DNA of 11,075 bases, taken from positions 1,474 to 12,548 of the forward strand of contig DIVM01000099.1 in assembly GCA_002435835.1 (NCBI GenBank), in the 5' to 3' direction. This document shows, piece by piece, positions 6,834-11,075 of this stretch. A model generated the notes under the pieces. The model was given only the letters and a program-made list of their open reading frames with translations, was not told where the DNA came from and made no database searches. This stretch comes from Firmicutes bacterium UBA6132. Lineage in GTDB: Bacteria; Bacillota_A; Clostridia; Tissierellales; Sedimentibacteraceae. Positions within the stretch are counted from its first letter, which is position 1. Every line of letters starts with the position of its first letter. The translations under genes and the position numbers were made by a program.

Positions 6834-7205
6834 ATGAAGGAAGAAATCAAAAGAATTTTAACAATGGTTGAAGAAGGAAAAATTGATGCAGATAAGGCTG
6901 CAGAACTTATCGAGATTCTAAATTCTCAAACTAATAAACATCAATTATCAGTTTCAGGAAATGCTGACAAAATGCTTAAGGTTAAAGTATTATCTGCTAA
7001 TGAGGATAATGTTAACGTGAACATTCCGGTTAAATTTTTAAAAGCCATTGGAAATGCTGTGAATAATATTAAGATTCCTGGTGTTTCGGAGCAAGAAGGA
7101 ATCGATATAAAAATGATTATGGAGGCCATTGACTCAGGACTTGAAGGGAAAATAGTTGATGTGAAAAGTGGTAACGGGGATATCGTTGAAGTTATAATAG
7201 AATAA
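6834..7205 (+). CDS. SHOCT-like domain protein, partner of DUF2089 protein
   Basis: A 123-residue cytoplasmic protein without signal or membrane segments. Residues 1-30 (MKEEIKRILTMVEEGKIDADKAAELIEIL) form the SHOCT-like helical pair seen at the N-terminus of YvlB-type proteins. It closely echoes the C-terminal tail of the preceding DUF2089 protein. Residues 48-123 form a second unit with two short beta-rich segments around an IPVKFLKAIGNAV helix, ending in LEGKIVDVKSGNGDIVEVIIE. GGGTGG-like RBS (AAAGGGTGG) lies just before the ATG, and the gap from the DUF2089 gene is 15 nt, so they are co-transcribed. Genes of this type commonly follow DUF2089 genes in Firmicutes, as far as I recall. Molecular function unknown; a scaffold or sensing partner of the HTH protein is a guess. 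Confidence 0.8.
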   Translation: MKEEIKRILTMVEEGKIDADKAAELIEILNSQTNKHQLSVSGNADKMLKVKVLSANEDNVNVNIPVKFLKAIGNAVNNIKIPGVSEQEGIDIKMIMEAIDSGLEGKIVDVKSGNGDIVEVIIE

Positions 7206-7251
7206 TGTATATGGTATGATCACAATTTATCCAATGAAAGGAACTTGAAAG

Positions 7252-7512
7252 TTGATAATTTATATAAAACAAAATAATGGATGGCATTTTAAGATTCCTG
7301 CGCCCATATGGCTCGTGAAAGCTGGTCTTAGTATGGGTGGATTTGGAGTTCAGATTGCGAGAAAATATATTCCGGATGAGCAAAGACCTTATATTGAAAA
7401 CATTGATTTTAATGAATTGAGAAAAAGCATGGATGTATTAAAGACATATAAAGGCTTAAATTTGGTAGATGTAAAAGCAAAAGATGGAACTGAAGTAAAA
7501 ATAGTAATATAA
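7252..7512 (+). CDS. Small protein related to the C-terminus of the SHOCT-like protein
   Basis: An 86-residue predicted cytoplasmic protein starting at TTG. AAAGGAA at 7237-7243 is 8 nt upstream, and an in-frame TGA at 7246-7248 excludes any earlier start, so TTG 7252 is well supported. Its layout (beta segment WHFKIPAPIWLVKAG, a helix, IDFNELRKSMDVL, then LNLVDVKAKDGTEVKIVI) repeats that of residues 57-123 of the preceding protein. The best match is LVDVKAKDGTEVKIVI against IVDVKSGNGDIVEVIIE. It lacks the SHOCT-like helices. It is the last gene of the operon, 46 nt after its neighbour and followed by a terminator. Probably a duplicated and trimmed paralogue; function unknown. Confidence 0.75.
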   Translation: MIIYIKQNNGWHFKIPAPIWLVKAGLSMGGFGVQIARKYIPDEQRPYIENIDFNELRKSMDVLKTYKGLNLVDVKAKDGTEVKIVI

Positions 7513-7558
7513 TATAGCAGTATTAATTGGACCTAAAAGATTAATCGGAAATTTATAT

Positions 7559-7603
7559 AAAAAAATTGACTATCATGTTTTAAATGAATAGTCAATTTTT
7601 TTT
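7559..7603. terminator. Bidirectional terminator between DUF2089 operon and alpha/beta hydrolase
   Basis: ATTGACTAT (7565-7573) pairs with ATAGTCAAT (7588-7596), extended inward by CAT/ATG with a bulged A. A7 on the left (7559-7565) and T8 on the right (7596-7603) make it work on both strands. It separates two convergent transcription units. Confidence 0.9.
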
Positions 7604-7615
7604 ACATATTATACT

Positions 7616-8428
7616 TTATTTTTCAACAAACTTCATCAGTTCTTCATTGAATTTTTCTCGCTCGTCGTAGAATGAACCATGACCGCTGAATTGAAATGGT
7701 ATTAGATTTGAATTTTTAATACTCCGTCTTTGTACTTCACCCAGGTCAAACGGTACAACTTTATCATGAATTCCATGAATAATTAATGTTGGAACATTTA
7801 TAGTTCCTAAATCATAAAACAATTCTTCATTTAACCAAGTATTTGCGATAGCAGCAGTTGACCAACCCGCTGCTTGCAAGCCTAATTGAAAGAACCAATC
7901 TGAAAATGGCTTAGTTATATGCTTAAAGAAAAATATATCTCCAAAATCATTTAGCATTTTTGGGCGATCAGTGTATGTTCCCTCAATAATGTTCAGTACA
8001 GTTTCCTTGTCTAATCCATATGGAAAATTAGGAAGTTTTATAAGACTTGGAGCTGCTGCTGCAAAAAGGGCAAGTTTTGATGCACCATATCCATTATACC
8101 TGCTCATATATCTAATAGCGATTGCTCCACCAGTTGAGTGCCCTGCCAATGTAAAATTTTGCAGTTTTAATGTTTCAACTACACATCTAACATCATCAGC
8201 TAACCGATTGTAATCATATCCTCCCCATGGCTTATCAGATTTACCAAATCCCCTTTGATCTATTCCAATACATCTGTATCCTCTTTTAGGAAGTTCATCA
8301 AACTGATATTCAAATAATTTATGGCTTCCAGGCCAACCATGCAAAAACACAATGGTTTTATTTCCCTCTTGATTTATATCTTCTACATAAACTTTTACAT
8401 TTGGCTCTACAGCTACATAGTATCCCAT
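7616..8428 (-). CDS. Alpha/beta hydrolase (non-heme chloroperoxidase/esterase-like)
   Basis: A 270-residue cytoplasmic alpha/beta-fold hydrolase, close in pattern to proteins annotated as arylesterases or cofactor-free haloperoxidases. Catalytic triad by position: Ser98 in GHSTGG, Asp222 in HGIHDKVVP, His250 in SGHGSFYDE. The oxyanion-loop motif HGWPG is at 30-34 and the strand/turn IDQRGFGKSDKP at 56-67. A helical lid spans roughly residues 125-200. I chose the ATG at 8428, about 5 nt after GGAGGT on the minus strand. The TTG at 8440 would overlap that RBS, and the ATG at 8431 is too close to it. No signal peptide. It is downstream of the CCG-domain protein gene with a 111-nt gap and no obvious terminator, so read-through from that gene is possible. 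Physiological substrate unknown; the haloperoxidase name does not imply that activity in vivo. Confidence 0.9.
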   Translation of the reverse strand: MGYYVAVEPNVKVYVEDINQEGNKTIVFLHGWPGSHKLFEYQFDELPKRGYRCIGIDQRGFGKSDKPWGGYDYNRLADDVRCVVETLKLQNFTLAGHSTGGAIAIRYMSRYNGYGASKLALFAAAAPSLIKLPNFPYGLDKETVLNIIEGTYTDRPKMLNDFGDIFFFKHITKPFSDWFFQLGLQAAGWSTAAIANTWLNEELFYDLGTINVPTLIIHGIHDKVVPFDLGEVQRRSIKNSNLIPFQFSGHGSFYDEREKFNEELMKFVEK

Positions 8429-8539
8429 CATTACCTCCAATAATTAAATGGCTATATTGAAATGTTATTCAATTAATAATAAGTTTATGAATTATGGAAT
8501 TAATTATTATGAAATGTATATTTTGAATTTAACTAAGTT

Positions 8540-9196
8540 TTAATGCTTATCAATATAATTTTGTAGTTGTTCATGCCAATGAGCAGTATCATATATCTGT
8601 GGCTCAGTAGATTCATTCATCAGAAGATCCATCAAATGTCTTGGAGACTTACCACCAATATACATTGATTTAATACAGGAAACACAATATACACAAACAT
8701 CATTACAAGGCATTGAATCAGCTCTTTCTTTCATTTTTTGTTGAACAAGTTCAACGGGTAATGTAGGATAAAAATCATCTCCACAACATATGGAACGTGT
8801 ACCACAAAATTTGGTTTCCACAACTTCAATGTTCATTTTGTTTAACAAATTTCGTACAGCCTCATGCACCTGTGGTTTTTCACGTACAGGGCATGCATCA
8901 TGTACCGACATCTTCAAGCCTTTATAATCTGGATAATGAAATGTATTTAACCCATCAAGCACTTCCCACAGGGATATTGTTGTAATACCATCATATAAAT
9001 TCCTAAAACGCCTATCGCATCCAGCACATAAATTGATAATTAACGAGCCTGCATCAAGTTGTGGTTCATGGCGGCAACATATTTTATGCAATGTAACATC
9101 TCCGTAATTTTGATTCAAAAATTTTAATATCGTATTTTCCATTTCAGGCTTATAAATACTTAAAGCACAGCCTGGGTTAAAATATGTTTTTGACAT
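8540..9196 (-). CDS. Cysteine-rich (CCG) domain Fe-S protein, HdrB-like
   Basis: A 218-residue cytoplasmic protein with two cysteine-rich CCG-type domains, the module of heterodisulfide reductase HdrB, GlpC and related electron-transfer subunits that bind non-cubane [4Fe-4S] clusters. Domain 1 has Cys10, Cys40-Cys41, Cys57 and Cys60 (CAGC), with a shortened first spacing. Domain 2 has Cys102, Cys137-Cys138-Gly and Cys171/Cys174 (CVSC), spacing CX34CCX32CXXC, close to the known cluster-binding pattern. Cys131, Cys164 and Cys168 are extra. AGGAG about 10 nt upstream supports the start at 9196. There is no ferredoxin-type CxxCxxC motif and no hydrogenase, flavoprotein or HdrA/C gene nearby, so its redox partner is not visible here. 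It may be co-transcribed with the hydrolase downstream. Function beyond Fe-S or thiol/disulfide redox chemistry is unknown. Confidence 0.85.
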   Translation of the reverse strand: MSKTYFNPGCALSIYKPEMENTILKFLNQNYGDVTLHKICCRHEPQLDAGSLIINLCAGCDRRFRNLYDGITTISLWEVLDGLNTFHYPDYKGLKMSVHDACPVREKPQVHEAVRNLLNKMNIEVVETKFCGTRSICCGDDFYPTLPVELVQQKMKERADSMPCNDVCVYCVSCIKSMYIGGKSPRHLMDLLMNESTEPQIYDTAHWHEQLQNYIDKH

Positions 9197-9250
9197 AATA
9201 TGTTTCTCCTAAATAAGGTTGGATTTTTCTACATCAGTTAATAATACATG

Positions 9251-9279
9251 ATTATTTGTAAGCATAATTTCATAATCAA
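9251..9279 (-). promoter_or_regulatory. Possible promoter of the CCG-domain gene
   Basis: On the minus strand, TTGATT (9274-9279) and AATAAT (9251-9256) are separated by 17 nt, about 55 nt before the start codon. The DNA is very AT-rich, so chance matches are likely. Confidence 0.35.
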
Positions 9280-9627
9280 ATATGATTAATTTTACCATAA
9301 ATAATGGAATTTTTATAGATTAATTTAATGTGGATAAACCTAAAAATATAAAATTGCTTAAGTCGTATTCCTGCAGTATTATACAACGTGCTATTAATTT
9401 AATTTATCAAATAGACTTTTAGAATAACTTTTTATATCAGAGGGCGTTAGCATGTTATAAAGTTGCTTTACCATTACAAAATAGACTTATATCCAAAAAT
9501 CTTATTGGCGATTATTATCTTGAAAGAAAATCAACTTATTTTAATAAGTAATTTTCTTATTTTAATTATTAATACTTTGATTTGAAATCGATTACACTTA
9601 ATTAATTAGGAAAATCAGGAAAATACT
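9280..9627. other. Gene-free stretch with an AT-rich hairpin
   Basis: I see no supportable gene on either strand. The only clear structure is the inverted repeat at 9524-9558 (listed separately). An open frame at 9423-9551 gives protein-like residues but has no start codon or RBS. Confidence 0.5.
9524..9558. repeat. AT-rich inverted repeat, orphan hairpin
   Basis: Outer arms 9524-9531 (AAGAAAAT) and 9551-9558 (ATTTTCTT) and inner arms 9534-9539 and 9544-9549 (ACTTAT/ATAAGT) give 14 bp with one small internal loop and a 4-nt loop. No gene ends just before it on either strand, and the T-run is broken (CTTATTTT). A relic terminator is possible. Confidence 0.55.
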
Positions 9628-9656
9628 TTGACTCATTGAAATGGAAATGATATACT
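9628..9656 (+). promoter_or_regulatory. Near-consensus sigma-A promoter of the small-peptide gene
   Basis: TTGACT at 9628-9633 and TATACT at 9651-9656 are separated by exactly 17 nt, each matching consensus at five of six positions. It is among the best promoters in the window. Transcription would start near 9663, giving a leader of about 90 nt before the small ATG at 9752. Confidence 0.8.
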
Positions 9657-9674
9657 ATAAAAAAACAGACTATA

Positions 9675-9828
9675 TGGAACATTAAATGCAACAAGATAAT
9701 GTTTTGTAGGGACAATATGGTTAATTATTTAGAAAGGAAAGGCATTTTAAAATGGGTTTATTATTAACTAATTCAATAATATGTTATATGTTATTATGTT
9801 ATTTGTTTTATAGATTTGGAACATTAAA
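9675..9828 (+). repeat. 12-bp direct repeat pair flanking the small-peptide reading frame
   Basis: TGGAACATTAAA occurs at 9675-9686, in the first bases of the predicted transcript, and again at 9817-9828, inside the last codons of the small reading frame. The copies are exact and 142 bp apart. The leader copy also forms part of a short inverted repeat, ACATTA (9679-9684) with TAATGT (9697-9702). Confidence 0.7.
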
Positions 9829-9838
9829 GTTTGAGTAA
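9752..9838 (+). CDS. 28-residue hydrophobic peptide, possible type I toxin-like small membrane protein
   Basis: A small gene encoding 28 residues: MGLLLTNSIICYMLLCYLFY, then RFGTLKFE. It has one predicted membrane helix (residues about 3-20) and a short polar tail. Support that it is real: a 17-spaced near-consensus promoter at 9628-9656, a purine-rich RBS AAAGGAAAGG at 9733-9742 placed 9 nt before ATG, a TAA stop, and a hairpin terminator 24 nt later. Together these form a complete unit of about 220 nt. The size, single helix and charged tail fit small membrane peptides in general, including type I toxins such as those of the Fst or TxpA type, but I see no diagnostic family motif. It is unlike KdpF in sequence. 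A direct repeat joins its leader to its 3' end. It lies upstream of the PLD-like gene but is separated from it by terminators and a second promoter. Function unknown. Confidence 0.6.
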   Translation: MGLLLTNSIICYMLLCYLFYRFGTLKFE

Positions 9839-9862
9839 GTTATAACAGATATACATAAAAGT

Positions 9863-9885
9863 AGAGCCTTAGCAGCTCTTTTTTT
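9863..9885 (+). terminator. Terminator of the small-peptide unit
   Basis: AGAGC (9863-9867) pairs with GCTCT (9875-9879) around a 7-nt loop, followed by T7 at 9879-9885. The stem is short but the T-run is long. It lies 24 nt after the stop of the 28-residue gene. Confidence 0.75.
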
Positions 9886-9942
9886 ATTTTTGAACTTTTC
9901 TAATTCCATCAATGAAATAGTATAACTTTTGATGTTTGTATG

Positions 9943-9979
9943 AAAGCAGTTTATCACTTAAAGGTGGTCGACTGCTTTT
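9943..9979 (+). terminator. Second hairpin, probable terminator
   Basis: AAAGCAGT (9943-9950) pairs with ACTGCTTT (9971-9978). An inner 6-bp stem (9953-9958 with 9963-9968, including G-U pairs) closes a 4-nt loop. Four T's follow the G-C part. It may back up the terminator at 9863-9885 and isolate the next promoter. Confidence 0.6.
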
Positions 9980-10034
9980 GATTATTATAACAATTTATTT
10001 TGTAGTTATAAATCGTAAATATAAAAATGTTTTC

Positions 10035-10064
10035 TTGTAATAATTGGTAAAAATATGTTATAAT
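10035..10064 (+). promoter_or_regulatory. Extended -10 promoter of the PLD-like/helicase gene
   Basis: TATAAT at 10059-10064 is preceded by TG at the extended -10 position (TGTTATAAT). TTGTAA at 10035-10040 is an acceptable -35 at 18-nt spacing. Transcription would start near 10071, about 45 nt before the ATG. A second TATAAT at 10075-10080 lacks a -35. Confidence 0.7.
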
Positions 10065-10115
10065 TTACCGTGTATATAATGGGGATTGAATATATTTATT
10101 AATTGGGGATTAACT

Positions 10116-11075
10116 ATGACATTAAAAAATGGTATTTACGAATCAGTAATAAATAATTTTTTGGATGAAGAAATTAAAAAACTTCAAGAAAACAAAATAA
10201 AACATTATGATGAAAAAATAGATAAAGACGAAGGAAGCTCGGTTTTATCTAAATATATGTCAATAATAATAAAAAAAGCGTTCAACAATGTTGCAGGTGA
10301 CGACAAGCTAAATAAGCAGGTCGAAGTGTGCAATAAAATAATTAATCTTCTGAAATATGAACTTAATTTAGACGATTACGGCGAAAACATCATCAATGAA
10401 AATGCAAAATTGCTGCTTGCTGTATTGGACAAAGAAAATACTGCACTCATAAATAATTATGAAAATAAAAATGTAAGACCAATAACTTCAATAGCTGCTG
10501 ATTCTTTGTTTACAGGGGCTAAAAACGAACCTTCACTTGGAAGTGAATTAGCAAAAGAAATAAAAACAGCTGACAGCATAGATATGCTTGTTTCATTTAT
10601 AAAATGGAGCGGCATAGTTCAAATATATGAAGCACTAAAAGAGTTTACCTTAGACAAAAAATTACGAATCATAACGACCTCATATATGGGGGCATCCGAC
10701 TACAAGGCAATTCTCGAATTATCCAAATTACCAAATACAGAAATAAAAATTTCATACGATACAAAACGTACAAGGCTCCATTCAAAGTCTTATATGTTTT
10801 ATAGAAATACGGGATTTTCTACAGCTTATATTGGCTCATCCAATTTATCAAATGCTGCTCTTACAAGTGGATTAGAGTGGAATTTGAAAATATCTGAATA
10901 TACTTCAAAAGATATGATTAAAAAATTTAATGCAACATTTGATTCATACTGGCATGATGATGAATTTTATTTATTTAATAAAGATGATGAAAACGATAGG
11001 CAAAAATTAAATGCAGCATTAAATGAAAGTTATAATAAAAGTCTCAGCAGTGAAAGCGAATTTTATTTTGACATA
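10116..11075 (+). CDS. PLD-like (HKD) nuclease domain, N-terminus of a probable PLD-helicase-DUF3427 protein; 3'-truncated by window edge
   Basis: 320 residues are visible and the frame is still open at the window end. After a charged helical N-terminus (residues 1-125) comes a phospholipase D-like nuclease domain of the COG3886/HKD type. It includes TADSIDMLVSFIKWSG, then LRIITTSYMGASDYKAI, EIKISYDTKRTRLHSKSYMF (His222, Lys224) and YIGSSNLSNAAL (Gly240 to Asn243). The HxK and GSxN parts are present; the Asp that usually follows HxK is not obvious and the spacing is longer, as in this subfamily. In proteins with this N-terminus the domain is normally followed by a DEAD/DEAH superfamily 2 helicase and DUF3427, a layout found in restriction/defence-like loci. 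That continuation is outside the window and is inference. The start ATG 10116 has only a GGGGAT-type RBS 7-11 nt upstream. A dedicated extended -10 promoter precedes it. Confidence 0.8.
   Translation, partial: MTLKNGIYESVINNFLDEEIKKLQENKIKHYDEKIDKDEGSSVLSKYMSIIIKKAFNNVAGDDKLNKQVEVCNKIINLLKYELNLDDYGENIINENAKLLLAVLDKENTALINNYENKNVRPITSIAADSLFTGAKNEPSLGSELAKEIKTADSIDMLVSFIKWSGIVQIYEALKEFTLDKKLRIITTSYMGASDYKAILELSKLPNTEIKISYDTKRTRLHSKSYMFYRNTGFSTAYIGSSNLSNAALTSGLEWNLKISEYTSKDMIKKFNATFDSYWHDDEFYLFNKDDENDRQKLNAALNESYNKSLSSESEFYFDI

Noticed and set aside
7971..8213. Plus-strand open frame inside the alpha/beta hydrolase gene
   Set aside because: It is antisense to an intact enzyme with all catalytic residues, has no RBS and no recognisable protein pattern. 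The same holds for the other antisense frames at 439-621, 2136-2402, 6941-7129, 7192-7383 and 8797-8985.
8429..8440. TTG or first ATG start for the alpha/beta hydrolase
   Set aside because: The GGAGGT RBS overlaps or abuts these codons; the second ATG at 8428 has proper spacing.
9423..9551. Open frame of 42 codons giving protein-like residues (ACYKVALPLQNRLISKN...)
   Set aside because: It has no ATG, GTG or TTG start, no RBS, and its end overlaps the AT-rich hairpin. A decayed gene fragment cannot be excluded, but nothing supports a gene.
9752..9838. 28-residue peptide as KdpF (small potassium-pump subunit)
   Set aside because: Size is similar, but the conserved C-terminal pattern of KdpF is absent and no kdpA gene follows.

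Overview
The window is AT-rich DNA of a low-GC Gram-positive anaerobe, most likely a Clostridium-type Firmicute. The codon use is A/T-ending, the ribosome binding sites are strong AGGAGG types, the intergenic hairpins are followed by T-runs, and the protein families are typical of clostridia (YibE/F, YfcC, DUF2089, CCG-domain Fe-S proteins). I could not run database searches, so family calls rest on motifs recognised by eye.

Layout from left to right. (1) 1-2317: the C-terminal part of a PhoA-type alkaline phosphatase cut by the window edge, a hairpin, then a YibE/F membrane protein. (2) 2318-2589: a bidirectional terminator and non-coding DNA. (3) 2590-5673: a compact catabolic-looking cassette. 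An Lrp/AsnC regulator is divergent from a ureohydrolase (agmatinase/arginase superfamily), which is followed 23 bp later by a YfcC-family transporter and a strong terminator. The shared 211-bp regulatory region holds a good lrp promoter, a palindrome, and three TGCAAAT-type motifs spaced about 35 bp apart. (4) 5803-6247: an isolated small gene resembling an epoxyqueuosine-reductase-like domain that ends where the Fe-S part should start, closed by its own terminator. (5) 6317-7603: a perfect 15-bp inverted repeat, then a three-gene operon (DUF2089 zinc-ribbon/HTH protein, SHOCT-like protein, and a short protein related to the second one's C-terminus), ending in a bidirectional terminator. (6) 7616-9196, minus strand: an alpha/beta hydrolase preceded by a two-CCG-domain Fe-S protein. 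(7) 9197-10115: a gene-poor stretch of about 0.9 kb holding a complete miniature transcription unit for a 28-residue hydrophobic peptide. It has a consensus promoter, an RBS and a terminator, and a 12-bp direct repeat links its 5' leader to the end of its reading frame. (8) 10116-end: the N-terminal 320 residues of a protein with an HKD/PLD-like nuclease domain. This domain is usually the front end of a large PLD-helicase-DUF3427 protein, and the gene runs off the window.

How the parts may work together (inference): the Lrp regulator probably controls uptake (YfcC) and hydrolysis (ureohydrolase) of a guanidino compound or related amine. The DUF2089 operon looks like a small regulatory module whose proteins share domains with each other. 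The small-peptide unit beside the PLD/helicase gene is the least explained element. It could be a type I toxin-like gene, but the window does not prove that.
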